Positions 1-8,582 of a stretch of DNA of 64,000 nucleotides are shown in pieces (positions within the stretch are counted from its first letter, which is position 1; the number at the start of each line of letters is the position of its first letter). This stretch comes from Calditrichia bacterium. GTDB taxonomy: Bacteria > Calditrichota > Calditrichia > RBG-13-44-9 > J075. The DNA lies in the NCBI GenBank assembly GCA_028284905.1, contig JANQQU010000063.1, positions 1-64,000 of the forward strand, written 5' to 3'. The notes beneath the pieces were generated by a model, which did not search any database, was not told the origin of the DNA, and was given only the letters and a program-made list of their open reading frames with translations. The translations under genes and the position numbers were made by a program.

Positions 1-330
1 GATTTAATTCGTAGTTGGGAGTTCGTACGATATCTTGTGCAATATGGTTCCGTTCCCTGCGGTCACTGATGGCTCCGCTCCCGTTGGTCGCTGATGGTTA
101 ACTGATTAGATAAGAACCTAGCCATGAGCGAAGCGGAACCATTTTGTACCCAGGCACCCACGAAATCGAAACTTAGTTCTTTATCCCAAATCCGTCCGAC
201 AAAAAGATGTCCCTCAACCATGAGCGCAGCGGAACCATACTCCTCAAAAACACAAACGCTCATCTCAATTCCATCATTAACCAAAGATTCGTCCGCCAAA
301 CCAACATCCCCAAATAATTAATAATCATTT
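1..330. repeat. Intergenic tract with repeated 19-20-base motif
   Basis: A motif reading ATGAGCGAAGCGGAACCAT begins at 124, recurs with one mismatch at 220, and appears in degraded inverted form around 45-110 (ATGGTTCCG, GGTCGCTGATGG). The two good copies are 96 bases apart, a multiple of three. On the minus strand they fall inside an open frame (about 299 to 63, TTG start) in which each repeat reads Gly-Ser-Ala-Ala/Ser-Leu-Met. The frame could be a decayed coding remnant or simply an effect of the repeat. I recognise no protein family and do not call a gene. Confidence 0.45.
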
Positions 331-332
331 TC
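314..332. promoter_or_regulatory. Weak Fur-box-like site upstream of feoA
   Basis: The 19 bases here match the classical Fur box at about 13 of 19 positions, with nearly all agreement in the right half (AATAATCATT). The site ends 14 bases upstream of the -35 element of the feo promoter, a sensible place for an iron repressor. The left half is poor and the region is AT-rich, so a chance match is quite possible. Confidence 0.3.
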
Positions 333-346
333 CATTTTCCTCTTTG

Positions 347-375
347 TTGAACTTTTGATAAAATACTGATATAAT
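347..375 (+). promoter_or_regulatory. Sigma70-type promoter of the feo operon
   Basis: TTGAAC at 347-352 and TATAAT at 370-375 are separated by exactly 17 bases, a near-consensus housekeeping promoter. Transcription would start near 382, leaving about 65 bases of leader before the feoA start at 448. No other promoter this strong is seen ahead of the operon. Confidence 0.7.
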
Positions 376-447
376 ACTTTTGCGCGGTAAAAAGTGCGGA
401 AGATAAGGCTTTTGAGCGGATTACGATTATTAAAGAAAGGAAGCGGG

Positions 448-687
448 ATGGAAAGCACCCTTCGATTAAGCGAAATTAAACCCGGCACGAAAGCAGTGAT
501 AGATAAAATTTCTACAGATTCCGGTGATATCGGGCGTCTGCGTGATCTTGGATTGAACGAGGGCGTCGCGGTTCGTTTAGTGCGTTATGCGCCGATGGGC
601 GATCCGCTGGAGATTAAACTGCATGGTTTTCATTTATCTTTGCGCAAGGATTTGGCGAAAGATATCTGGGTTTCCGATAATAAATAG
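448..687 (+). CDS. feoA: Ferrous iron transport protein FeoA
   Basis: A 79-residue SH3-like FeoA protein, a small cytoplasmic accessory of the FeoB ferrous-iron channel. The typical pattern is visible: a start near LRLSEIKPGTKAVI, the central LRDLGLNEGVAVRLV strand and a basic C-terminal strand (ISL-like HLSLRKDLAKDIWV). The frame stays open upstream to 394, but the ATG at 448 is preferred because AAAGGAAGCGGG lies just upstream and because homologues begin here. feoB follows 9 bases after the stop, so the two are co-transcribed from the promoter at 347-375. Confidence 0.9.
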   Translation: MESTLRLSEIKPGTKAVIDKISTDSGDIGRLRDLGLNEGVAVRLVRYAPMGDPLEIKLHGFHLSLRKDLAKDIWVSDNK

Positions 688-696
688 CAGGGTTTT

Positions 697-2865
697 ATGA
701 AAATTACCAGCCCTGCCACTAACCGACCTGCCGAAGCCACTGATGCTAACCGGGCAACGAATCAGGTAGCCCTTATCGGTAATCCCAATTCCGGTAAAAC
801 CGCACTCTTTAATCTGTTGACCGGTGCTAATTTTAAAGTTGGCAATTATCCCGGTGTTACCGTAGAGAAAAAAAGCGGCTGGCTGAAAGGCCATAAAATA
901 TTACTTCAGGATTTGCCCGGCGCCTATAGCCTTTCCCCGAAAAGTTTAGATGAAAAAGTCACCGTCGATCTGGTGCAAAGCTGGCGTGTTACCGACCAGC
1001 GGCCGAAGGCGGTTGTCGTTGTACTGGATGCAACCAACCTTACCCGAAATTTATTTCTGACCTTACAGATTCTCGAAATGGGTGTGCCGGCGATCGTCGT
1101 CCTGAATATGATGGACGAAGTACGCAAGCAGAACATCCGCATCGATCCGGCGCTATTGCAAAAACGCCTTGACGCCTACGCGGTGATTCCGGCTTCGGCA
1201 AAAACCGGCGAGGGCATCCCGGAAATCATCAAAGCGATTGTCGCTGCACCGCCGATAGATGAGAAACATATTCCCACACCGCGTCTTAAATTGAGTGACG
1301 AACAAATTGCCCCGCTAGGAGAAGTCATTCATTATTTGGAAGCGCGCAGTCACTCTGCTGCCCCACCTCCGCTGGTGGATAGTTTGCGAATGGTCGCTGA
1401 TGATGGTTATCGTGAACAGAATTATCCGGCACTTTCCGAATCGGAGCAAACAGATTTACAGGAAAAAATCGAACAGGCCCGGAAAAACTTTGCGGAAAAA
1501 AGCATTGAATTTTCTGCCCTGGAATCAGCCGGCCGTTACGCCTATATTAACAAACATCTCTCCCAAACCTATTCCGACGAAGCCGTTTCAGCGGTTTCCT
1601 TTAGTGAGAAAGTAGATTCGATTATCAGTCATACCGTATGGGGACCACTGATTCTGCTGTTCGTGTTGGGATTTATATTCAACACGATTTTCAGCTGGGC
1701 GGAGTATCCGATGGGCTGGATCGAAAGTGCGGTAGAATGGCTGGCAGTGACGGTCAGCGGACTGTTGCCGGAAGGGGTTATTCAGAGTTTGTTGGTTGAT
1801 GGGATTATCGTTGGGGTCGGCAATGTCGTCGTCTTTTTACCGCAAATCATTCTCCTGATCTTCTTTCTCAGCCTCCTGGAAGATAGCGGCTACATTACCC
1901 GAATGGCGTTTATTCTCGATCGCCTGATGAATAAACTGGGATTGCAGGGGAAGGCAGTTTTACCGATGCTCAGTGGATTCGCCTGCGCGATTCCGGCCAT
2001 TATGGCTTCTCGTACAATCGAGAACTGGCGGGATCGCCTGATCACCATTTTACTGATTCCGCTGATGAGCTGTACCGCTCGCCTCCCGGTATATATCTTG
2101 CTGATTTCGGCCTTTGTCCCACAGAAAACCTTCCTCGGTTTTATTCAGCTGCAAGCCTTGGTATTGATGGGGATGTATTTTCTGGGCTTCTTTACCGCTG
2201 TCATTATTTCGCTGCTGATTAAACATTTGGTGCCGCAGAAAACCATCTCTCACTTTGTGATGGAACTGCCGCCCTATCGCGTTCCGATGTTCCGTTCAGT
2301 CTGGATGAAAGTATATAACTCCGGAAAATTATTCCTGGTGAACGCCGGGAGCATCATTCTGGCTATTTCGATTATTCTCTGGTTTCTGGCCTCGTATCCG
2401 ACACCGAATGAAAACGGAGAAGTCTCTTCCGCCAGTCAGGTGGAGCAAAGCTATGCCGGCCAGCTGGGTAAAATGATCGAGCCAGTGATCGAACCGCTGG
2501 GATTCGACTGGAAAATCGGCGTGGGTATTATCGCTTCCTTTGCCGCCCGGGAAGTAATGGTAAGTACCCTGGCGACCATTTACAATATCGAAGCGGAAGA
2601 TGATGAAGACATCGTCCCCCTGGTAGAAGCGATGCGCAATGAAACCCATCCGGATGGGAGACCAGTTTACACTTTGCTAACGGCATTATCCCTGCTGGTT
2701 TTCTTTGTCTATGCTGCCCAGTGCATGGCGACATTTGCTATTGTTAAGCGGGAAACCAATTCCTGGCGCTGGCCGCTGGTGATGATTTTTTATATGACCG
2801 CTTTGGCCTACGTCGCTTCCCTGATCGTTTATCAGGGCGGATTATTACTGGGAGTCGGGGCATGA
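697..2865 (+). CDS. feoB: Ferrous iron transporter FeoB
   Basis: A 722-residue inner-membrane Fe(II) transporter with an N-terminal GTPase domain. The G motifs are all intact: GNPNSGKT at residues 28-35 (G1), DLPG at 72-75 (G3), NMMD at 137-140 (G4) and SAKTGEG at 167-173 (G5). A helical spacer follows to about residue 310, then the polytopic membrane domain with two Gate regions. One of these contains FACAIPAIMASRTI with the conserved Cys-Ala-Ile-Pro; the second is near the C-terminus. Length is normal for the family. The gene sits between feoA and a small Cys-rich partner that overlaps its stop codon by four bases. Confidence 0.97.
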   Translation: MKITSPATNRPAEATDANRATNQVALIGNPNSGKTALFNLLTGANFKVGNYPGVTVEKKSGWLKGHKILLQDLPGAYSLSPKSLDEKVTVDLVQSWRVTDQRPKAVVVVLDATNLTRNLFLTLQILEMGVPAIVVLNMMDEVRKQNIRIDPALLQKRLDAYAVIPASAKTGEGIPEIIKAIVAAPPIDEKHIPTPRLKLSDEQIAPLGEVIHYLEARSHSAAPPPLVDSLRMVADDGYREQNYPALSESEQTDLQEKIEQARKNFAEKSIEFSALESAGRYAYINKHLSQTYSDEAVSAVSFSEKVDSIISHTVWGPLILLFVLGFIFNTIFSWAEYPMGWIESAVEWLAVTVSGLLPEGVIQSLLVDGIIVGVGNVVVFLPQIILLIFFLSLLEDSGYITRMAFILDRLMNKLGLQGKAVLPMLSGFACAIPAIMASRTIENWRDRLITILLIPLMSCTARLPVYILLISAFVPQKTFLGFIQLQALVLMGMYFLGFFTAVIISLLIKHLVPQKTISHFVMELPPYRVPMFRSVWMKVYNSGKLFLVNAGSIILAISIILWFLASYPTPNENGEVSSASQVEQSYAGQLGKMIEPVIEPLGFDWKIGVGIIASFAAREVMVSTLATIYNIEAEDDEDIVPLVEAMRNETHPDGRPVYTLLTALSLLVFFVYAAQCMATFAIVKRETNSWRWPLVMIFYMTALAYVASLIVYQGGLLLGVGA

Positions 2866-3059
2866 TCGAACAAATACTGGTTTTTGCATTCGTCCTGATT
2901 GCCGCGATCTATGTGTTGCGCCATATTCGCCAAACGTTGCTGCATGGGGAAAAAGAAGCGAAGTGCGAGGGATGTGCGATTAATGAGGCGATGGCAGGAA
3001 AAAATTCTCAAATGAGTAAATCTACAAATGGGCAAATGGGCAAATTTGCAGATTTGTAG
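2862..3059 (+). CDS. FeoB-associated Cys-rich membrane protein
   Basis: A 65-residue protein with one N-terminal transmembrane helix (residues 2-20) followed by a short cytoplasmic tail carrying a CEGC motif (residues 35-38). This is the layout of the small Cys-rich proteins found next to feoB in many bacteria, thought to assist or regulate FeoB. Its ATG overlaps the feoB stop (ATGA), which implies translational coupling. The last roughly 16 residues, from QMSKSTNGQ onward, are encoded by a palindromic intergenic repeat (3009-3080). The native C-terminus has probably been replaced or extended by repeat insertion. Confidence 0.75.
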   Translation: MIEQILVFAFVLIAAIYVLRHIRQTLLHGEKEAKCEGCAINEAMAGKNSQMSKSTNGQMGKFADL

Positions 3060-3080
3060 ATTTGCCCATTTGCATATTTG
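3009..3080. repeat. Palindromic repeat family A, copy 1
   Basis: Built from alternating CAAATGGGCAAA and TTTGCCCATTTG units that fold back on each other (TCTACAAATGGGCAAA pairs with TTTGTAGATTTGCCCATTTG-like sequence). It overlaps the 3' end of the preceding small gene. Copies 2 and 3 are at 3642-3709 and 50291-50331. Confidence 0.8.
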
Positions 3081-3095
3081 GCGTTTAAATCTTTC

Positions 3096-3518
3096 CTATC
3101 TCAAATAATACTGATAATGCTCCAGAAGCCAATCATATTGTGCTTCTATTACCCGGAGATCCGGGGTTGAGTTGCGCAGGGAATACCGCAGCGCGCTGAG
3201 GTGTGCTGCACAGGCAGCAACATTCGCCAGATGGTCGCTGATGTGTAGCCGTTCCTGTAATCCGGCGCTAATCGCCGTTAAGCCGGTGAAAATTGCTACA
3301 ATCGCGCATCCAAATTGCCAACTGTCGATTGCTGTAAAGATTATTTCTCCCCGAGCGGCCAGGCTGCCGGCGAGCAGGGTCGCTATCGTACCCAAAACCA
3401 TAATTGTTAGTTGCAGTCCGTAATTTCGCTGGCGATAAAAAAGCATCTTTGCTGATGCCGCTTGTGATTTTTCGTCAATACGTTTGAGGAGATGATACAC
3501 CTTATCCGAATGTTCCAT
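3096..3518 (-). CDS. SLATT/DUF4231-like two-helix membrane protein
   Basis: A 140-residue protein with an N-terminal amphipathic helix (HLLKRIDEKSQAASAKMLFYRQR). Two close transmembrane helices follow (about residues 34-58 and 67-88) and then a helical C-terminal tail. This is the architecture of the SLATT/DUF4231 family, whose members include predicted pore-forming effectors of nucleotide-triggered defence systems but also many stand-alone proteins of unknown role. I chose the ATG at 3518 because AGGGAAAAGG lies just upstream; an upstream-extended frame to 3647 enters the repeat. No SMODS cyclase or SLOG gene is next to it, so a defence role is only a possibility. The gene is flanked on both sides by palindromic repeat family A. 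Confidence 0.6.
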   Translation of the reverse strand: MEHSDKVYHLLKRIDEKSQAASAKMLFYRQRNYGLQLTIMVLGTIATLLAGSLAARGEIIFTAIDSWQFGCAIVAIFTGLTAISAGLQERLHISDHLANVAACAAHLSALRYSLRNSTPDLRVIEAQYDWLLEHYQYYLR

Positions 3519-3641
3519 ACCTTTTCCCTGGCTGTCATCCTTTTTTCTGCAGTCTTTACCCATTATCGGCAATAATGATATTTTACTAAGATTTTTTGCA
3601 GGATTTGTGCGGACTGGCAAAGTTTCTTGGAATAGACAAAT

Positions 3642-3709
3642 ATACAACTATACAAATGGGCAAATGAGCAGTTGCACAATTTTGCCCATTTGCCCATTTG
3701 CAAATCTGT
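3642..3709. repeat. Palindromic repeat family A, copy 2
   Basis: TACAAATGGGCAAATGAGCAG faces TTTGCCCATTTGCCCATTTG in an imperfect palindrome with the same units as copy 1. With copy 1 it brackets the SLATT-like gene. The rest of the 3519-3812 gap is AT-rich with no recognised site beyond the trhO ribosome-binding site. Confidence 0.8.
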
Positions 3710-3812
3710 TTTTTAAATCTCCGGAAATATAACAAGCGTTTTTATTGTAAAAATTCATCTATTATCTTTAATGGAACGGAAATTGACAAGAACACTTGGA
3801 AAAGGTTACAAG

Positions 3813-4667
3813 ATGGCCGATACAGCAACTACCTCAATTATTAACATTGCTGCTTACAAATTTATCAATCTGCCAGAAGACTCGCTGGGGGTACTGCGGG
3901 GAGAATTGAAAGCTGCCTGCCTAGCGGAAAGTTTGAAGGGAACGATTCTCCTTAGCAGCGAAGGTGTCAATATGAACCTTTCCGGCGATGCCACTTCGAT
4001 TGAAAAATTCTGGGGCTTTTTTACTGAATATGAAGCTTTCGCAGATATGACCTATAAAATTAGTCCGGGAGAATTCCAGCCGTTCAAACGGATGGCAGTA
4101 AAGATTAAGAAAGAAATTATTACCATGGGGCGGGAAGAAATCAAGCCGGCTGAGTTCAGCGGCCCGCGCATGGCCCCCCGGGAATTAAAGCGCTGGTTGG
4201 ATGAAGGGAAGGATTTCATTTTGCTTGATACTCGCAATGACTACGAAATCCGCCTCGGCACATTTGAGAAAGCACAGCATTTTAACATCAAATCATTTGG
4301 CGATTTCCCTGAAGCAGTGGACCGGATGGACCCTGCCGATCGTGAAAAACCGATCGTAATGTTTTGCACCGGCGGCATTCGCTGCGAAAAAGCCTCCCCA
4401 CTGATGATCAATAAGGGATTTCAGGAAGTCTATCAATTAGAGGGTGGCATTCTGAAATATTTTGAAGAGTGCAACGACGAACATTTCGAGGGTGAGTGTT
4501 TTGTCTTCGATCATCGGGTAGGAATTAATGGAGAATTAAGCGCTACCGGCGCAGTACTTTGCGAACGTTGCAATAACGCCGTTAACCTGGCAGATCAGAA
4601 AAAATACAACTACGAATTTGGCAAACCCTGCCCACGCTGCCCGGACTTTCCGGGAAAAAGCGATTGA
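3813..4667 (+). CDS. trhO: tRNA uridine(34) hydroxylase TrhO
   Basis: A 284-residue rhodanese-fold enzyme of the TrhO/YceA family, which hydroxylates U34 of tRNA (ho5U formation) using oxygen. An N-terminal acylphosphatase-like domain (to about residue 95) carries SSEGVNMNLSG. The rhodanese domain follows with LLDTRNDYEIRLG and the active-site loop FCTGGIRCEKA (catalytic Cys about residue 185). A C-terminal Cys cluster (CERCN and CPRCPDFPG) probably binds zinc. The ATG at 3813 is favoured over 3771 because AAAAGG precedes it. It is monocistronic, with a fold-back repeat directly after the stop. Confidence 0.9.
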   Translation: MADTATTSIINIAAYKFINLPEDSLGVLRGELKAACLAESLKGTILLSSEGVNMNLSGDATSIEKFWGFFTEYEAFADMTYKISPGEFQPFKRMAVKIKKEIITMGREEIKPAEFSGPRMAPRELKRWLDEGKDFILLDTRNDYEIRLGTFEKAQHFNIKSFGDFPEAVDRMDPADREKPIVMFCTGGIRCEKASPLMINKGFQEVYQLEGGILKYFEECNDEHFEGECFVFDHRVGINGELSATGAVLCERCNNAVNLADQKKYNYEFGKPCPRCPDFPGKSD

Positions 4668-4735
4668 AAATGCGGAATGACGAATGCGGAAGTCGGAATT
4701 CCACATTCGCCATTCCGCATTCCACATTCCGAATT
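4664..4735. repeat. Palindromic repeat family B, copy 1
   Basis: AATGCGGAATGACGAATGCGG is complementary to the CGCATTCC / ATTCCGCATTCCACATTCCG block that follows, giving a long imperfect hairpin between the convergent trhO and propeller-esterase genes. A second copy lies at 55874-55972. The fold could act as a bidirectional terminator here, but no T-run is present. Confidence 0.75.
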
Positions 4736-7173
4736 TACTCAGTATCTTTTAAGGGAAACATCGTTTCCAGAATCGTCCCGGTGCGGTGTTTCCAGTTATT
4801 CCAGCCAATTCCATCATTTACTTCCCCGCCGCTGAATTGAAATCCATGTGCTGCCAATTGCTCTGCAAACTGGCGACCGCTGAGCGCCATATCAATACCA
4901 CCTTCCAGGGGACTGCGCAAATCATATTTCCCCCAATCGAAGTAGATCTGTAAATTATGCCCGGCGGCATTTTTTAACATGGCATCATTTGCATCCGGGG
5001 TTTTCGGGTCACCGAAAATCGATTGCACGATGAGTTTGCTAAACTTTTCCGGATGATTGAGTCCGACATAAGCGGCAGCGTATCCGGCAAACAATCCACC
5101 CATATTCGCCCGTCCATCCGCTGTGCCAAGCGTGCGATACTTTGCTTCGATTTGCGGCATCATTTCGTTGACAAAAATTTGGGTATATTTTTCCCGGCGC
5201 ATAAAGTAGTCGCCATAGCCGCCGCGATTTAATGCTGGTAACATGGCAACAATCACCGGACGAACACTTTTACCGATGAGGTTGTCCAGGGTGTTATCTA
5301 TCGCACCCATTTGTGTCGCACCAAATGCGCCATGCAGGTAGATGACCGGGTAGCGGGCGTCGCTCTCATCGTATCCATGGGGCAAATAAACCGGAATTTT
5401 TTTGCTGCCATCAAGACTGTCGCTTTCAAAAACCAGGGTATCTATCCGACCCCGCTGGTTATGAGTAGGCACTTCCAGATAGCTGGGGGATTGCCACTTG
5501 GGCATCGCAAACCAGGATTCTTCAGTGCCGCGAAAATCGAATGCTATGTTCGTGTTTAATGAATCCCGAATCGGTTGCTGCAGATTCTTGATAAACTTAT
5601 AATTCAAACGCGCATCCGCTTCCACCGGGGAAGAATAATAAAACAGATTCGTATCCTCGATCCGATGCATTCCCCGGTCAAAGCGCCAGCCCAGTAAGTC
5701 GCTTTCCAGCGCCATATCATTTGCCTCTCCCACGTAGATGAAGTGGACGAGACTATCTCCTTCGATAACTGGAAAGGATTTTTGCCCGGCGATGTATTCG
5801 TCGATCAAAGCGGCCTTATCTGTTGCGGCATTCACTTTTTCGATGAATTCGGCAAATGCGGAATGGGGCACGATGCCTGGCTGCGGGCCATCTCCGGCAA
5901 CTACTTCGGCAGCCGGCACAATTTCGACGCAGGCGATTTCCGACATGCTGCGCAGATAGAGTTTGCCATTGGCGTAACTGGCCGGCGCCCAGGAGAGATC
6001 GTCAAACAGCTTCAGGCTGGCCATTTCATTATAGCCTTCGGAAGAAACCGGGGCCATGCTTAATGTGCCGCTTTTCGTAACGATGATCAGGTGATTGTCG
6101 AGGATAATCGGGAAACCATCGCCGGGCTTGCGGGAGCGCCAGAGCCGTTCGCCGGTCTCAGCATCCACGCTGGAAAGGATACGACTGTTATAGCCGATAA
6201 TTTTACCTTCGGCATATACCGGCACCACATAACTGCCCTTTAGATGACGGGTGTCCCAAACTTTCTCAGCAACGTATTGCTCATTGGTGGCGGAAACGCT
6301 GGCCAGGGTGCCGCTTTGGTGACTATTCTTCAGGTAAAAGCGCCCTTCGGCAACCTCTACCGGCATGCCGCTGGTGCCCATCGGATGGAGTGTGCCGCTA
6401 TGATCAAATTCCCAGATAATTTCGCCGCTGGCTGGTTGCATACCAATCAGTTTTCTGTTGACCCAAACAATCAGCTGCTCCCGGCCGTCAACCGTCGCGA
6501 TGATCGGTGATTGATACTCAACCGTATCGCTGCCGGCGCTCCAGATGACCTCTCCGGTGTCCATTTTCAAAGCGGAAATTGCCCGGCCATCTGTGCCGCC
6601 GGTTTCTACAATCAGCATATTGTTATACGCGAGGGGCGACGTCGTGAAGCCATAAAATGGTTTGACAGACTGGTAATCTTCTACCAGATCGATCATCCAT
6701 TGCTTTTCCCCGCTGGATGCAGAAAGGGAATATAATTTCCCACGCGGATCAAGAATGAAAACAGACTTGTCGGTAGCTAGAGGCGTGGAGATCGGCCCAT
6801 TGACCGAGCCAAAGTAGCCTTTATAGGTCGAGTCGATGGTGAAGCGCCAGCGCTCAGAGCCGTCTCTGCTATTCAGCGCGATGACATAATCGTCCTTATT
6901 ATCGGAAAACATGGTAATAACCATATCATTTTTTACGGCAATGCCGGAATATCCGGAGCCAATCGGCTGACGCCAGGCGACTTTAAACTGGTACTGTTTA
7001 CCGGTTTCTAACAAGCCGGCATCGTTTACGACATGATTGCGATTGGGACCGCCAAATCCTGGCCAGTCAGATTCTTTTGCAAATAAAAGCTCGGATTGCG
7101 CGAAAAGAAGTGAACTGGAAAAAAGTATCAGTGAAAAAGCTAACAGAAGGTGATTGAGCCTGGGAAGGGTCAT
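4735..7173 (-). CDS. Secreted PQQ-like beta-propeller fused to a serine-less esterase domain
   Basis: An 812-residue exported protein. A signal peptide (LLLAFSLILFSSSLLFAQ) precedes a PQQ-type beta-propeller (to about residue 410) with recurring blade signatures such as VIALNSRDGSERW, LYSLSASSGEKQW and LSSVDAETGERLW. The C-terminal half is an Esterase-D/PF00756-type alpha/beta hydrolase (KIPVYLPHGY, YPVIYLHGAFG, then the nucleophile elbow). The elbow reads GGLFAGYAA, so the usual Ser of GxSxGG is Phe (residue 695, codon 5089-5091). The downstream Asp (DWGKYD) and His (WKHR) appear retained, so it may be a pseudo-esterase or binding domain. The ATG at 7173 is chosen for its AGGAG site. The gene is divergent from the histidine kinase at 7419. 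Confidence 0.8.
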   Translation of the reverse strand: MTLPRLNHLLLAFSLILFSSSLLFAQSELLFAKESDWPGFGGPNRNHVVNDAGLLETGKQYQFKVAWRQPIGSGYSGIAVKNDMVITMFSDNKDDYVIALNSRDGSERWRFTIDSTYKGYFGSVNGPISTPLATDKSVFILDPRGKLYSLSASSGEKQWMIDLVEDYQSVKPFYGFTTSPLAYNNMLIVETGGTDGRAISALKMDTGEVIWSAGSDTVEYQSPIIATVDGREQLIVWVNRKLIGMQPASGEIIWEFDHSGTLHPMGTSGMPVEVAEGRFYLKNSHQSGTLASVSATNEQYVAEKVWDTRHLKGSYVVPVYAEGKIIGYNSRILSSVDAETGERLWRSRKPGDGFPIILDNHLIIVTKSGTLSMAPVSSEGYNEMASLKLFDDLSWAPASYANGKLYLRSMSEIACVEIVPAAEVVAGDGPQPGIVPHSAFAEFIEKVNAATDKAALIDEYIAGQKSFPVIEGDSLVHFIYVGEANDMALESDLLGWRFDRGMHRIEDTNLFYYSSPVEADARLNYKFIKNLQQPIRDSLNTNIAFDFRGTEESWFAMPKWQSPSYLEVPTHNQRGRIDTLVFESDSLDGSKKIPVYLPHGYDESDARYPVIYLHGAFGATQMGAIDNTLDNLIGKSVRPVIVAMLPALNRGGYGDYFMRREKYTQIFVNEMMPQIEAKYRTLGTADGRANMGGLFAGYAAAYVGLNHPEKFSKLIVQSIFGDPKTPDANDAMLKNAAGHNLQIYFDWGKYDLRSPLEGGIDMALSGRQFAEQLAAHGFQFSGGEVNDGIGWNNWKHRTGTILETMFPLKDTE

Positions 7174-7418
7174 AGCTAGTCTCCTAAGTAAGTCCGATGT
7201 AATACGCATTTACCTAAAATATCGTGGTTCTCGAAAAAAGTTTGTGAAAGGTTACTTTTTGCAGGGGAAAATTAGAAGTATCGGAACCGGAGGCCTTTCA
7301 CGATTTGTAACTGTCGAAGATAATACCACTTAGGGCATAAATGAAGGGATATATTGTCTATTTTGCCGGAAAGCGAATCCGGTTTGATTGATCGCCCGGG
7401 AGTGATTATCTTGTCGGT

Positions 7419-8582
7419 ATGGCAAGCGGTAAAAAGATAGAAAAACAAATTCTGCAGCAGCGGAACCGTGAGTTGGCAATTCTCAATAAAATTGCCCGTT
7501 CGCTGAACGGTGAAATCGACCTGAGACAAACGCTGGAAGCAACATTGCAGCAGGTGGCGGAACTGCTCAATCTGGAAACCGGCTGGATATGGATTGTCAA
7601 TGAAGATACGGGGGAGACAGAATTGGCCGCGGCTCAAAACCTGCCACCGGCACTGACCGAAAATCCTGACTGGATGAACGGCGATTGTTACTGTTTGGGC
7701 ACCTATTTTTCCGGGAATTTGGAAGGTGCTGCCAATGTTAATTTTATTACCTGCAGCCGCCTGAAAAATTTACTTTCCGGCACCGATGGTTTGTTATTTC
7801 ACGCCAGTATTCCCCTCTATGCCCAGGAGAAAAAACTCGGGGTCATGAATGTCGCCAGCCGGGATTGGCGGGAGCTTTCCACGGAAGATCTGCAACTGCT
7901 TTATACCATCGGCGACCTGCTGGGAATTGCGATCGAACGGGCGCGATTGTCTGCCGCCAACGTCAATCTTGCCATTATTGAAGAACGCAATCGCCTCGCC
8001 CGGGAAATTCACGACACTCTTGCACAAGGGCTGGCAGGTATCGTGCTACGCCTGGAAGCTGCCGATGCCCTGGCGGAACAGCATGAAAAGCAGGAAAAAC
8101 TGCAAGGTGTCATTCAACAAGCGCTGCAGCAAACCCGCTTTAATCTGGAAGAGGCACGTCGTTCCGTGCTGGATTTACGGGCAGCACCACTTTCCGGAAA
8201 AACACTAGCGGAAGCGCTGGAAAATCTCTTGACGGAAAGTGCCGTCAATGGCGACTTTACCGCTCGCTTTCGCCATAATGGCGAACCTAAAAATTTATCA
8301 TCCCGAATCGATAACGGGGTTTTTCGCATTGCCCAGGAGGCGCTGAACAATATCCGCAGCCATGCCCGGCCGAAGCGTGTGGAAATGACCCTTTTTTATG
8401 GAGAAAAGATGATACGCCTGATCATCCGGGATGACGGCGCCGGTTTCGATATCGATAAGCGTAAGAGTGATCGCTTTGGGTTGGTAGGAATGAACGAGCG
8501 AGCGCGTTTGCTCGGGGGAACGCTGGATATTCGCAGTTGTCCGGGACAAGGAGTGGACATCACTTTGGAGGTGCCCTTATGA
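7419..8582 (+). CDS. GAF-domain NarL-family sensor histidine kinase
   Basis: A 387-residue soluble sensor kinase. A short coiled coil leads into a GAF domain (about residues 20-175), which may bind a ligand or cofactor; CYCLGTYF and FITCSRL in the GAF contain cysteines like those of haem- or Fe-S-binding sensors, though this is not diagnostic. The HisKA_3 dimerisation region has [18 protein letters not shown] with the phospho-accepting His at residue 198, followed by a HATPase_c domain ([17 protein letters not shown]). There is no membrane segment. The stop overlaps the response-regulator start by four bases. It is a DegS/NreB-type kinase by domain order. Confidence 0.88.
   Translation: MASGKKIEKQILQQRNRELAILNKIARSLNGEIDLRQTLEATLQQVAELLNLETGWIWIVNEDTGETELAAAQNLPPALTENPDWMNGDCYCLGTYFSGNLEGAANVNFITCSRLKNLLSGTDGLLFHASIPLYAQEKKLGVMNVASRDWRELSTEDLQLLYTIGDLLGIAIERARLSAANVNLAIIEERNRLAREIHDTLAQGLAGIVLRLEAADALAEQHEKQEKLQGVIQQALQQTRFNLEEARRSVLDLRAAPLSGKTLAEALENLLTESAVNGDFTARFRHNGEPKNLSSRIDNGVFRIAQEALNNIRSHARPKRVEMTLFYGEKMIRLIIRDDGAGFDIDKRKSDRFGLVGMNERARLLGGTLDIRSCPGQGVDITLEVPL

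Noticed and set aside
7272-7637. Minus-strand frame over the start of the histidine kinase
   Set aside because: It is the antisense of the GAF kinase coding region with no ribosome-binding site and no protein family.
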